From positions 1 through 27,393 of the forward strand of contig DAONLG010000008.1 in assembly GCA_035406565.1 (NCBI GenBank): a stretch of DNA of 27,393 nucleotides. The letters are read 5' to 3'. Below the pieces are notes generated by a model. It saw nothing but the letters and a program-made list of their open reading frames with translations. It was not told the origin of the DNA and made no database searches. The DNA is from Soehngenia sp035406565 (lineage in GTDB: Bacteria; Bacillota; Clostridia; Tissierellales; Tissierellaceae). Positions 1 through 8,825 of this stretch are shown piece after piece; within the stretch, counting starts at the first letter, position 1; the number at the start of each line of letters is the position of its first letter. The position numbers were made by a program, and so were the translations under genes.

Positions 1-11
1 AATTCAAATTT

Positions 12-17
12 TGTCAA
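12..17 (-). promoter_or_regulatory. Possible -35 box of a gene beyond the window edge
   Basis: A perfect TTGACA is read on the minus strand just after the hemW stop codon. In related Firmicutes the next gene in this direction is hrcA with the heat-shock operon. The matching -10 would lie outside the window and no CIRCE operator is visible in the few remaining bases, so this is only a hint. Confidence 0.3.
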
Positions 18-28
18 GTATTTTTATG

Positions 29-1171
29 TTAAATATAGAAATCTAATTCTACAATATTGCTTAGATCTAGTCCTTTATTTGTCAATTTAATACACTGACC
101 ATCATCATAAATCAAACCATCATTAATATTCTTTTGTATAGCATCTTTATAGTAATAATCCATGTCAGTACCAAATAGTCTTTTGAATTTTTCTTTGTTT
201 ATTCCTGAGTTTAATCTTATTCCAAGTATCATAAATTCGGTTATCTTTGAATTTGTGTTTATAAATTCTCTATTCTCTATAGGTAATTTCCCTTTTTTTA
301 TATAATAATCGTAATCTTTAAAATTTGAATAATTCCAAAATCGATAATTCCATATATTTGAGTGGCTATTTAGTCCAATTCCAACAAAGGGTTGTAAAGT
401 CCAATATTTTAGATTATGTTTACATTCAAAACCGGGTTTAGCGAAATTTGAAATTTCATATTGAATATATCCACTTTTTTCTAATATTTTCTTCGCTTGA
501 TGGTACATTAGTCTCTCTTCATCTTCATTTGGTAGAAGTAGTTTCCCATTTTTTTCAAGCTCATATAATTTAGTTCCCTTTTCAATAATCAAACTATATA
601 AAGATATATGCGTGAGATTTAACTGTATAATTTTTTCTAAACTGCTCATTACATCGTCTAATGTTTGCTCAGGCAATCCTATCATTAAATCAGAATTTAT
701 ATTTTTAAAGCCTTCCATCTTTATTGACTCTATTGTATTTAATATGTCGAGCTCATTGTGAATTCTCCCAATATTTAATAGAATTTTATCATTCAATGAT
801 TGCGCTCCTAAACTAATTCTATTGATCCCATATTGCTTATATGCCTTTAATTTCTTATTTTCAACAGTGCCAGGATTAACTTCTATTGTGATCTCAGGAT
901 TTGAAGCAATATTAAATGAACTATATAATTTTTCAAATATTTTCCCGATATACTCTGTGTCAATGCTAGAAGGTGTACCTCCCCCAATGAATATAGAATC
1001 AATATTAAATTTATTTATAAGCTTACTATAAATTTCTATCTCTTTTATAAGAGAGCTAATGTAAGCCTCAATAAGGCTATCATTTGGTTTTACTGAAACG
1101 AAATCGCAATAATCACATTTTTTGATGCAAAATGGAATATGAATATAAATTCCCAATTCATTCATTCTCAT
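29..1171 (-). CDS. hemW: Heme chaperone HemW (radical SAM, HemN-like)
   Basis: This is a 380-residue radical SAM protein of the HemW family. It carries the iron-sulfur motif CxxxCxxC at Cys15, Cys19 and Cys22. The next aromatic position is Phe24 where true oxygen-independent coproporphyrinogen oxidases (HemN) have an extra Cys, so HemW, which hands heme to target proteins, is the better call. The GGGTPS motif that helps bind S-adenosylmethionine follows near residue 65, and the C-terminal HemN domain is complete. The ATG abuts the lepA stop codon (TAG directly followed by ATG), so translation is probably coupled to lepA. A second in-frame ATG two codons later is an alternative start, as neither has a strong Shine-Dalgarno sequence. 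The lepA-hemW order is typical of Firmicutes. Confidence 0.93.
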   Translation of the reverse strand: MRMNELGIYIHIPFCIKKCDYCDFVSVKPNDSLIEAYISSLIKEIEIYSKLINKFNIDSIFIGGGTPSSIDTEYIGKIFEKLYSSFNIASNPEITIEVNPGTVENKKLKAYKQYGINRISLGAQSLNDKILLNIGRIHNELDILNTIESIKMEGFKNINSDLMIGLPEQTLDDVMSSLEKIIQLNLTHISLYSLIIEKGTKLYELEKNGKLLLPNEDEERLMYHQAKKILEKSGYIQYEISNFAKPGFECKHNLKYWTLQPFVGIGLNSHSNIWNYRFWNYSNFKDYDYYIKKGKLPIENREFINTNSKITEFMILGIRLNSGINKEKFKRLFGTDMDYYYKDAIQKNINDGLIYDDGQCIKLTNKGLDLSNIVELDFYI

Positions 1172-2983
1172 CTACTTCTTTTCATCATATTTTAAAACAC
1201 TCAAAAATGCTTCTTGTGGTACTTCAACTGACCCTATTTGTCTCATTCTCTTCTTTCCCTCTTTTTGTTTTTCTAATAGCTTTTTCTTCCTAGAAATGTC
1301 TCCACCATAACATTTAGCTAAAACGTCTTTTCTCAAAGCCCTAATTGTTTCTCTTGCAATTATCTTTGATCCTATTGCCGCCTGAATTGGTATTGCAAAT
1401 TGGTGTCTTGGAATTACATCCACAAGCTTTTCTGCTATAATTCTACCTCTTTCATAAGCTTTTTCTTCATGAACAATCATAGAAAATGCATCTACTAGCT
1501 CTCCGTTGATTAATATGTCCAATTTGACTAATTCACTTCTGTTATACCCTTTTAGTTCATAATCAAAAGAAGCATATCCTCTCGTTTTTGATTTCAAAGC
1601 ATCAAAAAAATCGTAGATTACTTCATTTAACGGTAACTCGTATTTTAAAGTAACTCTTTTTTGGTCCAAATACTCCATATTTAAAAATACGCCTCTCTTG
1701 TTTTGGCAAAGCTCCATTATTGCACCTACATACTCAGACGGAGTCATTATAGAAGCAGATACTATCGGCTCTTCTATGAAATCTATTTCGGATGGTTTAG
1801 GTAAATTTGAAGGATTCTGAATATCAATAACCTCCCCATCGGTCTTGTGAACTTTGTAAATTACGCTCGGAGCTGTAGTTATAATGTTCAAATCAAATTC
1901 TCTTTCAAGTCTTTCTTGAATGATTTCCATATGAAGTAGTCCTAAGAAGCCACACCTAAATCCAAAGCCTAATGCTTGCGATGTTTCTGGTTCAAATACT
2001 AAACTAGCATCATTTACTTGTAATTTTTCTAAAGCATCTCTCACACTATTAAAATCCTCACCTTCAGCAGGATACACTCCACAATAGACCATAGGCGTAA
2101 CTTTTTTATAACCAGGCAGCGGTTGATCTGTGGGGTTATATGCATCTGTGATCGTATCGCCAACCCTAGCTTCTTTAACATTTTTAATACTCGCTGCTAC
2201 ATACCCAACTTCGCCTGCACTTAAAAAATCCATTGGAATTTGTTTAGAAGTGTTTATTCCGACTTCTGTTACTTCAAATTCTTTTCCAGTTGACATCATT
2301 TTGATCTTCATGCCTGGAAAAATCTTTCCATCAAAAACTCTTATGTAGCAAGTTACTCCTTTATAAGGGTCATAATAAGAGTCGAAAATTAACGCTTTTA
2401 ATGGCTTGTTTTCATCTCCAATAGGTGCAGGGATCCTCTCAACTATTCCCTCCAAAACCTGATCTATATTGAGGCCTTCTTTAGCGGATATATGAGGTGC
2501 ATACGAAGCTTCAATGCCAATAATATCCTCAATTTCTTGAGCAACTTCTTCTGGTCTTGCGCTAGGTAAATCTACTTTGTTTATTACTGGAAATATCTCT
2601 AAATCTTGATCAATTGCTAAATAGACATTTGCCAGCGTTTGAGCTTCTACTCCTTGAGTTGCATCAACTACTAGAATAGCACCTTCACAGGCGGCTAAAG
2701 ATCTAGATACCTCATAGTTAAAATCTACATGTCCTGGTGTATCTATTAAGTTAAAAATATAATCTTTACCATTATTAGCCTTGTAATTAAGCCTTACTGC
2801 TTTTAATTTAATTGTGATGCCTCTCTCTCTTTCTAAATCCATCTTGTCTAAAACTTGTTCTTGCATTTCCCTCTGTGTTATCATACCTGTCTTTTCAATA
2901 AGCCTATCAGCTAAAGTTGATTTTCCATGATCAATATGTGCTATTATTGAAAAATTTCTTATGTTCTCTCTTTCTACGTGCAT
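1172..2983 (-). CDS. lepA: Elongation factor 4 (LepA), ribosomal back-translocase GTPase
   Basis: This 603-residue translational GTPase has the usual length for LepA/EF4. The G1 loop AHIDHGKS lies at about residues 15-22, the RGITIK switch I motif near 55, DTPGH near 80 and NKVD near 135. The EF-G-like domains follow, and the Lys- and Arg-rich LepA-specific C-terminal domain ends the protein. LepA acts on the ribosome during initiation and early elongation and is thought to reverse faulty translocation. The ATG is preceded by GGAGG at good spacing. It lies downstream of lepB, separated by a short GC-rich hairpin, and directly upstream of hemW. Confidence 0.98.
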   Translation of the reverse strand: MHVERENIRNFSIIAHIDHGKSTLADRLIEKTGMITQREMQEQVLDKMDLERERGITIKLKAVRLNYKANNGKDYIFNLIDTPGHVDFNYEVSRSLAACEGAILVVDATQGVEAQTLANVYLAIDQDLEIFPVINKVDLPSARPEEVAQEIEDIIGIEASYAPHISAKEGLNIDQVLEGIVERIPAPIGDENKPLKALIFDSYYDPYKGVTCYIRVFDGKIFPGMKIKMMSTGKEFEVTEVGINTSKQIPMDFLSAGEVGYVAASIKNVKEARVGDTITDAYNPTDQPLPGYKKVTPMVYCGVYPAEGEDFNSVRDALEKLQVNDASLVFEPETSQALGFGFRCGFLGLLHMEIIQERLEREFDLNIITTAPSVIYKVHKTDGEVIDIQNPSNLPKPSEIDFIEEPIVSASIMTPSEYVGAIMELCQNKRGVFLNMEYLDQKRVTLKYELPLNEVIYDFFDALKSKTRGYASFDYELKGYNRSELVKLDILINGELVDAFSMIVHEEKAYERGRIIAEKLVDVIPRHQFAIPIQAAIGSKIIARETIRALRKDVLAKCYGGDISRKKKLLEKQKEGKKRMRQIGSVEVPQEAFLSVLKYDEKK

Positions 2984-3012
2984 TAATTTACCTCCAAACT
3001 ATATAGGAAAAT

Positions 3013-3030
3013 CCTCCCAAAAATGGGAGG
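3013..3030 (-). terminator. GC-rich hairpin between lepB and lepA (weak terminator or attenuator)
   Basis: A perfect 6-bp stem, CCTCCC paired with GGGAGG around a 6-nt loop, begins right after the lepB stop codon. On the minus strand it is followed by ATTTTCC, a poor U-tract, so it would be a leaky terminator at best. Its 5' arm (CCTCC) is also complementary to the GGAGG ribosome binding site of lepA about 20 nt downstream. Confidence 0.5.
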
Positions 3031-3582
3031 CTAATTAAGTTTACCAAATCTTGAATCAAAAGGATAGTATCTAAATTTAGCTATGCCTTTTATTTCTTTA
3101 ATTTTTACTGTGCCAAAATACCTACTGTCTTTACTAGCACCTTCTGCTCTATTATCTCCTAGTACGAAAACTTCTCCTTCTGGTATTATCCAATAGTTCT
3201 CACTATAAATATGAGTGTATTCATCTCCATTTAAATAACTTTCTTCTATTTGTTTGCCATTCACATATACTTTGCCATCAGATATTTGTACAGTATCCCC
3301 CTCAACTGCAATAACTCTTTTAATATAATCTTTATTCTCAACATCAGGTGCATTTAATATTACTATGTCACCAGGCTTTGGATCTGTAAAATATAATGGT
3401 AATTTTAAAGCTATTAATCTATCACTTTCATATAATGTAGGGTACATCGAATTACCAACTACATATGTCGTATTAAAAACAAAAGTCTTTATTAATACTG
3501 CAATAAATATTGCAATTGCTATACTTTTTAACCATTCTGCCAACTCGCTTTTCCCTTTCTTTTTGTTATCATCATAATCCAA
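3031..3582 (-). CDS. lepB: Type I signal peptidase
   Basis: This 183-residue membrane-anchored protease removes signal peptides from exported proteins. A single N-terminal membrane segment spans about residues 20-36. The catalytic serine is Ser45 in GNSMYPTL and the general base is Lys88 in YIKRVIA. The box E signature GDNR...SKDSR near the C-terminus completes the S26A pattern. Length fits the short Gram-positive SipS/SpsB type. The start is TTG at 3582, chosen because AGGAGG lies 8 nt upstream and the next in-frame Met falls inside the catalytic motif. It is transcribed from its own promoter, divergent from rpsT. It stands where gpr and spoIIP are found in spore-forming relatives. Confidence 0.96.
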   Translation of the reverse strand: MDYDDNKKKGKSELAEWLKSIAIAIFIAVLIKTFVFNTTYVVGNSMYPTLYESDRLIALKLPLYFTDPKPGDIVILNAPDVENKDYIKRVIAVEGDTVQISDGKVYVNGKQIEESYLNGDEYTHIYSENYWIIPEGEVFVLGDNRAEGASKDSRYFGTVKIKEIKGIAKFRYYPFDSRFGKLN

Positions 3583-3622
3583 TCAATTTTCCTCCTACTC
3601 TCATTTCAATTAACCTATTGAT

Positions 3623-3650
3623 ATTATACCACTATGTAGACGTAAATCAA
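3623..3650 (-). promoter_or_regulatory. Promoter of lepB-lepA-hemW
   Basis: On the minus strand TTGATT (3650-3645), a 16-nt spacer and TATAAT (3628-3623) form a sigma-A type promoter. The -10 is preceded by TGG, giving an extended -10 (TGnTATAAT). It lies about 40 nt upstream of the lepB start. Confidence 0.75.
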
Positions 3651-3746
3651 TTAGAATAAGTAATAATGTTCAACAAATAAAATCAATTTATATTGATTGT
3701 TTCATGCTCTTAGCGTTTTTTGCTTAATCTGAATTATTAATTTCCC

Positions 3747-3775
3747 TTGCAATATAGTGACAATGATGATAAAAT
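3747..3775 (+). promoter_or_regulatory. Promoter of rpsT
   Basis: TTGCAA (3747-3752), a 17-nt spacer and TAAAAT (3770-3775) form a good sigma-A promoter about 30 nt upstream of the rpsT start. A longer reading frame opens at 3747, but that lies inside this -35 box, which supports the downstream start for rpsT. Confidence 0.75.
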
Positions 3776-3806
3776 AATTTTTGTTAGATTACGAGGAGGT
3801 GAAACG

Positions 3807-4070
3807 ATGGCAAATATAAAATCCGCTGAAAAGAGAATATTAGTCACTCAAAAAAAGACTGCATTAAATAGAGCTAGAAAATCAGAAATAAAAACTTACA
3901 TTAAAAAATTTGAATCTGCTTTACAAGCAAACCAGATTGATGAAGCTAGATCATTGCTAAAAACAATAGATAAAAAGCTAAAAAGAGCAGCTCATAAAAA
4001 TGTTATCCATATGAATCAAGCTTCTAGAAAAATTAGTAGACTTACAAAAAAATTAAATCAAGCAATGTAA
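3807..4070 (+). CDS. rpsT: 30S ribosomal protein S20
   Basis: This 87-residue, highly basic helical protein starts MANIKSAEKR, the standard S20 N-terminus, and binds 16S rRNA in the small subunit body. The ATG at 3807 is preceded by GAGGAGGTG with ideal spacing. An extension to 3747 is open but lies in the promoter and matches nothing in S20. It is a single-gene transcript on the plus strand, with its own promoter and a strong terminator shared with the convergent holA. Confidence 0.97.
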   Translation: MANIKSAEKRILVTQKKTALNRARKSEIKTYIKKFESALQANQIDEARSLLKTIDKKLKRAAHKNVIHMNQASRKISRLTKKLNQAM

Positions 4071-4074
4071 TAAA

Positions 4075-4095
4075 AACTTCGGAGAATCCGAAGTT
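4075..4095. terminator. Bidirectional terminator between rpsT and holA
   Basis: AACTTCGGA pairs with TCCGAAGTT around a 3-nt loop (9-bp stem). On the minus strand it is followed by a T-run (TTTTTA). On the plus strand it is followed by CTTTATTTAT. It sits between two convergent stop codons and can serve both genes. Confidence 0.88.
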
Positions 4096-4097
4096 CT

Positions 4098-5123
4098 TTA
4101 TTTATAGTTAGTGTTTACAAGTCTAACAATTAAATTTTCTAACTCATATTTTTCATTTGTCGCTTTGCTCTTCAAAGTTTTTTCAGTATCAATAACTATT
4201 CGAATGCTCTTTGTCAATCTGCTAATTGTATATCTATTGCTTATTGCTGATATTTTATTGTATTCATATGGTTTTATCTTCAATAGAGCAATAATCTGTT
4301 CATCACTGTAATTGGCTTTTCTATAGCTCTTATATGCTAGTTGTAATCTCAATTGTCTATTTATCATGTAAATTATCTTTATCACTGGCTCATCCATTAG
4401 ATATATTTCAGAAAATATTTTTAGAGAACTGTCAACTTTTTGCTCCCCAATTGATGTCAATAAGTCAAATACATTTCTATCTAATAATTTTATTATGGAA
4501 TTGTCTATTGTATTTTTATCAATTATTTCTTTGTCCGAATAAGAGACAATTTTAAGAATTTCGTTCTCAAGATCATTGAGATTTAATTTTAAATTTTTGC
4601 TCAAATAACCACTTTGTTGAATAAAATAATTTAAATTTTTTGAATCAATTTTTTTATTGTGCACTTTTAATTTTTCTTCAATCCAAATTGTCAGATCTTT
4701 TCCTTTTAACTTATCAAACATAATAATTTCATCGGTTTTAAAACATTTAATTAATTTCGAATTCGATTTTATCTTTCCACCATTATCGATTAGTATAAGT
4801 ACTTGATGATCTCCTAAATCACTAAATAAATCCTTATAAGCCTCAGTATCATAATTTTCACTTAATAGCTCAGGATTATATACTATTGTTAATTTTCTCT
4901 GTGCTAAAAATGGTAGTGTTACAACGCTATCCCTTATATCTTCGATATTTGCATCTTTTAAATCTATTCTAGTCAGGTTCATACCTTCTGTCCCATGAGG
5001 TATATTTGCTTTAATAAGTCTATCTAGTGCTTCATCCATTAAATAAACTTCTTCTCCGGTGAATAAATATTTTTCTTTTAGGTCGTTTTTTTTAATTGCC
5101 AATTTGAATTCATTGTAATTCAT
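4098..5123 (-). CDS. holA: DNA polymerase III subunit delta
   Basis: This 341-residue protein has the layout and length of HolA, the clamp-loader subunit that opens the beta sliding clamp. The N-terminal YLFTGEEVYLMDEAL motif (about residues 19-33) is the usual delta signature. The C-terminal helical collar domain follows, including an INRQLRLQLAYK stretch near residue 257. Clamp-loader delta is poorly conserved, so the position between comEC and rpsT, universal in Firmicutes, is important support. It overlaps the end of comEC by 14 nt. GGAGG precedes the ATG by about 9 nt. Confidence 0.93.
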   Translation of the reverse strand: MNYNEFKLAIKKNDLKEKYLFTGEEVYLMDEALDRLIKANIPHGTEGMNLTRIDLKDANIEDIRDSVVTLPFLAQRKLTIVYNPELLSENYDTEAYKDLFSDLGDHQVLILIDNGGKIKSNSKLIKCFKTDEIIMFDKLKGKDLTIWIEEKLKVHNKKIDSKNLNYFIQQSGYLSKNLKLNLNDLENEILKIVSYSDKEIIDKNTIDNSIIKLLDRNVFDLLTSIGEQKVDSSLKIFSEIYLMDEPVIKIIYMINRQLRLQLAYKSYRKANYSDEQIIALLKIKPYEYNKISAISNRYTISRLTKSIRIVIDTEKTLKSKATNEKYELENLIVRLVNTNYK

Positions 5124-7506
5124 GTATTCTGTCCTCCATTTTTAGATAAGTTCTAACTGTGATATTAGATATATATATGAAAATAATTAATGCTAAAAAA
5201 TAATATTTCCCATTAATTATATATTTAATTAAATCTTCTTGATAAAAAGGTCCTTGATATGGCTTGATTATAATTCTATCTCTTTTAATTATAACACTAA
5301 TAAGCCCAATTTCATCAGTTCTATAAATGCTGCTATTTACATTTAAAAGAGTTTGGATAGTTTGGTTTGACGGATGTCCATAAATATTATTTTCTCCAAC
5401 AGATATTACACTGATCTTTGGATTTAATTGATCTATTAATTCAGGTAAAGAAGATGTATCACTTCCATGATGTGCAACTTTTAATATGTCTACTTTGCCA
5501 AATTTATTATCTAAGAGTTGTTCTTCAACTTCTTTCTCTATATCGCCTGTAAAAAGCAATCTAAAACCATTAGCGCTTACTAAGCAAACAAGTGAATTGT
5601 TGTTTTCATTGTCATAAAATCCAGTATTAGCCTTTGGCCACAAAATATCAATATTCAATTTATTCCCTAAAAAAATATGGTCATTGCTGTTTAATGTATA
5701 TATTGGTATATTATGTTGAGAAATAATGTTTAAAAATTCGCCATCCGGAGGATATTTACTAGAAATTATTTTTTCCACTACTAAATTATCAATAACTGCC
5801 ATGCTGCCTTTATAGTGATCATCATGATAATGAGAAATAATTAAAGCATCTAGCTTGTTAATTCCTGATTTTATAAGATAAGGAAATGTTATATTCTCAC
5901 CTATATCAAAATCCGAAAAAGCTGAACCTCCAGCATCTATCAAAACATTATTCCCTCTGTATCTAATCAATGCACTATCTCCCTGTCCTACATCAATAAA
6001 ATCAACGACTATGTCGTCAATGTTTTTATATATTCCCATTGAATATACTGTTATGAATAAAATTGTAAAGCACACGACAGCTTTCTTTATTTCTTTTTTC
6101 AAATTCAATATAATACTTCTATTATAAATGGTTGCTAAGATTAGGAAGTAAAAAACCATTTCTAAAATCGTTGGTGTTTTAAAATTGAAATTCAAAGCTG
6201 TATATTCTTGAAATACACCTGTTAAAATATTTTGTAAACCCATAGTAATATTTAAAACATAGGTTAATTTACTAAATAGCAAAGACAAAAACCCAATTAT
6301 TAAGTTTATACTTGCAATAGGGACGACAATTAAATTTGATATTATTGATATAAAATTAAATTTATTAAAATAAAAAATTTGAACTGGCATAAGACACAGG
6401 TTTACAGACAAAACAATAGACAGATTTTGAATGATGAACCCCTCAAAAGGATAAAACAATTTCTTAATTCTATCAAAGAATATAATTATTGAAAAACAAG
6501 CAATGTATGATAATATAAATCCTATACTAAAAATCCAGAATGGATTTAACATTAAACTAGCTCCAGCAGCGATATACAATGAATTTAATGAATCATATGG
6601 TTTATGAAATGACGATGCCAATAAGTTAAGTGAAAACATAATTATAGCCCTTACACATGATGCAGGATATCCAATTAAAAAACCATAAATAAATATCAAG
6701 GCTATAGATATTAATGTATTTATCTTTCTATTGACTCCAAGATAGGCTAAAGACTTAGACATAAACAAAGCGAGTAGATTTATATGCAAACCAGAAACTG
6801 CTAATAAATGTAATAGCCCTATCTCCTTATATATATCATATTGGTCATCTTCTAAATAGCTACTGTCTCCAAGTATCGTACTAATCATTAAATCGCGATT
6901 GCTCTTTGATAAACTGCTAAAATTTGCAATTACATAATTTTTAAATTTAGTTCTTAAAATATATTTAAATGAGATTTCTTCATTATCTATGTAGATTTTT
7001 GTGCTATCCTGATAAGTGGTATAATGAATTTTTTCACTAAGAAGATATTTTTTATAGTTAAATAATTTTGGATTTGTATTCTCTTTAGCTTTTTTTATAA
7101 TCCCTGTAAACTCGATTTTTTGGCCTAAAGTAAAATCTTTTCCTTTATTCGTTGTGAGTAATATTTTCTCACTACATGCACCATTGTCAATTGAAACTAA
7201 TTTCATTTTTATTTTAGTTTTTTTATCTTCTATTTGTATGCTATCTATAACACCTATATACTGATGATCTTCATTTATGTAATCATCTAATTTACTCTTT
7301 AGATTGATATTACAAATAAGTACGCCAATCAGAAAGAATATAAAAAATAGACCAAAAAAATATCTGTGAATATTTTCAAATGCGAATAGGACAAATAACC
7401 CTATAAAAATTATGAAAATAATTATTGCATGAGTCAATTCAAAGTAATAAGAAAATAATATCCCACATATAAGTCCAAATATCAATAGGAAAGAGGGTCT
7501 TTTCAT
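5110..7506 (-). CDS. comEC: ComEC/Rec2 DNA-uptake channel protein
   Basis: This 798-residue polytopic membrane protein is the channel that carries single-stranded DNA across the membrane during transformation. It has an N-terminal group of membrane helices, an OB-like DUF4131 region, and the Competence domain with the conserved LLAVSGLHINLLA motif near residue 235. A metallo-beta-lactamase domain follows, with GQGDS and then SHYHDDH near residue 560 and AHHGSD further on. The ATG at 7506 is preferred over a TTG at 7530 because AAGGAG lies 6 nt before it. One more hydrophobic segment and a charged tail follow the nuclease-like domain, which is not usual. comEA is over 7 kb away, separated by the selenium cassette. 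Confidence 0.94.
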   Translation of the reverse strand: MKRPSFLLIFGLICGILFSYYFELTHAIIIFIIFIGLFVLFAFENIHRYFFGLFFIFFLIGVLICNINLKSKLDDYINEDHQYIGVIDSIQIEDKKTKIKMKLVSIDNGACSEKILLTTNKGKDFTLGQKIEFTGIIKKAKENTNPKLFNYKKYLLSEKIHYTTYQDSTKIYIDNEEISFKYILRTKFKNYVIANFSSLSKSNRDLMISTILGDSSYLEDDQYDIYKEIGLLHLLAVSGLHINLLALFMSKSLAYLGVNRKINTLISIALIFIYGFLIGYPASCVRAIIMFSLNLLASSFHKPYDSLNSLYIAAGASLMLNPFWIFSIGFILSYIACFSIIIFFDRIKKLFYPFEGFIIQNLSIVLSVNLCLMPVQIFYFNKFNFISIISNLIVVPIASINLIIGFLSLLFSKLTYVLNITMGLQNILTGVFQEYTALNFNFKTPTILEMVFYFLILATIYNRSIILNLKKEIKKAVVCFTILFITVYSMGIYKNIDDIVVDFIDVGQGDSALIRYRGNNVLIDAGGSAFSDFDIGENITFPYLIKSGINKLDALIISHYHDDHYKGSMAVIDNLVVEKIISSKYPPDGEFLNIISQHNIPIYTLNSNDHIFLGNKLNIDILWPKANTGFYDNENNNSLVCLVSANGFRLLFTGDIEKEVEEQLLDNKFGKVDILKVAHHGSDTSSLPELIDQLNPKISVISVGENNIYGHPSNQTIQTLLNVNSSIYRTDEIGLISVIIKRDRIIIKPYQGPFYQEDLIKYIINGKYYFLALIIFIYISNITVRTYLKMEDRIHELQ

Positions 7507-7516
7507 TCTATTCTCC

Positions 7517-7544
7517 TTAACAATTATCAAATGAATAATATAAT
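7517..7544 (+). promoter_or_regulatory. Promoter of the AlaX-type gene
   Basis: TTAACA (7517-7522), a 16-nt spacer and TATAAT (7539-7544) lie about 50 nt upstream of the plus-strand gene. It overlaps the divergent comEC promoter. Confidence 0.6.
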
Positions 7545-7551
7545 TATATCA
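7543..7551 (-). promoter_or_regulatory. Extended -10 promoter of comEC-holA
   Basis: The minus strand reads TGATATAAT, a perfect extended -10, about 37 nt upstream of the comEC ATG. No good -35 is visible, which an extended -10 can tolerate. It shares bases with the plus-strand promoter in the opposite direction. Confidence 0.5.
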
Positions 7552-7595
7552 TAGAAGTATATTTATGGTATTATTAAACAAAGGAGTTGAATAAT

Positions 7596-8807
7596 ATGTC
7601 AAATAGAATCTACTGGGAAAATCCCTATTTAACTTATATAGATGCTACTATAACTGAAAAGTACCTCAAGGATGGAAAGTGTTACTTAAAACTAGATAAA
7701 ACTATTTTTTATCCAAATTTATCAGGTGGGCAGCCTAGGGATTATGGTTATATAAATGATATAGAAGTTAAAGATGTTTATGAAGACAATTCTGATATTG
7801 TTCACGTCCTAGAAAAAAATATTGACAAGTTGGATGTAAAATTATCAATTGATTTTGAAAGAAGATTTGATCATATGCAACAACACACTTCTCAGCATAT
7901 TCTTTCAGCAGCTTTCTATAAAATCTTCAATTGGCAGACAGAGAGTTTTCATATGGGCAATGAATATAGTACTATTGATCTATCAGTAAAAGATATAAAC
8001 GAAAATGAAATTCGAAAAGCTGAGATTCTTGCAAATAAGATAATACAGTCAAATTTTAAGGTTTCATCATACATAGTTGATAAAGATGGCCTTAGAAATA
8101 TACCTATTAGGAAAAATGTGCCAATTGAAAAAAATATAAGAATAGTTGAGATAGAAGGACTCGATTATTCAATATGTGCAGGCACTCATGTGTCTTATAC
8201 TGGGGAAATAGGACTAGTAAAAATCATTGGATTTGAAAAAATTAAATCTAAGATTAGAATTAAGTTCATTGCTGGTCAAAGAGCTTTAAATCATTATTTA
8301 ACAATATATTCCACATTCGATAGTATGAGGAAAAATCTTTCAACCAGTGAATATAATTTAGCAAATAAAGTAAACGAAATAGTGGAATATAATAAATCAT
8401 TGGAAAAGAATAATAGAAAGTTGAAAGAAAAAATAGTTGAATTAAAAGCTTTTGAATTGATATCTAAAGTCCAAAAAATAAATAATGTCAAGTTCATAAT
8501 TGAATCTTTCAGTGATGAAGACTCAATTTATGTTGATAATATCAGACGGCATATAAAAAATAATCACGACGATATTTTCCAAATTTATGCATTGAAGTCC
8601 CCTAATGGCATGCTATTTACAATTACTAAGCCTGAGATTTTTAACATAAATATGAAAAATGTATTTGATGAGTTGTCAAAAATATATGATATAAAAGGTG
8701 GGGGCAGTAACGACCTCATCCAAGGAAATTTTAATGGTGAATATATAAGTGATTTTATAGATAGTGCAATTTCGATTATAGCAGACATAATAGCTAAGAA
8801 AAAATAA
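7596..8807 (+). CDS. AlaX-type alanyl-tRNA editing protein with DHHA1-like C-terminus
   Basis: This 403-residue free-standing protein resembles the editing half of alanyl-tRNA synthetase. Members of this family remove wrongly attached serine or glycine from tRNA-Ala. The zinc ligands of the editing site are visible as HTSQH (His97, His101) and CAGTH (Cys194, His198), and the SGGQP loop near residue 43 is the typical substrate-pocket sequence. A predicted coiled-coil spans about residues 240-285, followed by a C-terminal domain with GGGSNDLIQG, as in the C-Ala/DHHA1 part of AlaRS. The ATG at 7596 is chosen over a TTG at 7587 because AAGGAG sits 9 nt before it. It is monocistronic and converges on selC. 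Confidence 0.9.
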   Translation: MSNRIYWENPYLTYIDATITEKYLKDGKCYLKLDKTIFYPNLSGGQPRDYGYINDIEVKDVYEDNSDIVHVLEKNIDKLDVKLSIDFERRFDHMQQHTSQHILSAAFYKIFNWQTESFHMGNEYSTIDLSVKDINENEIRKAEILANKIIQSNFKVSSYIVDKDGLRNIPIRKNVPIEKNIRIVEIEGLDYSICAGTHVSYTGEIGLVKIIGFEKIKSKIRIKFIAGQRALNHYLTIYSTFDSMRKNLSTSEYNLANKVNEIVEYNKSLEKNNRKLKEKIVELKAFELISKVQKINNVKFIIESFSDEDSIYVDNIRRHIKNNHDDIFQIYALKSPNGMLFTITKPEIFNINMKNVFDELSKIYDIKGGGSNDLIQGNFNGEYISDFIDSAISIIADIIAKKK

Positions 8808-8825
8808 ATTATAATTATAAACAAT

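Noticed and set aside
1..28. CIRCE heat-shock operator at the left edge
   Set aside because: No TTAGCACTC or its inverted partner is present in the available bases; only a -35-like TTGACA is seen.
3747..3806. 20-residue N-terminal extension of S20
   Set aside because: The region is the rpsT promoter, and the ideal ribosome binding site precedes the ATG at 3807, where the conserved S20 N-terminus begins.
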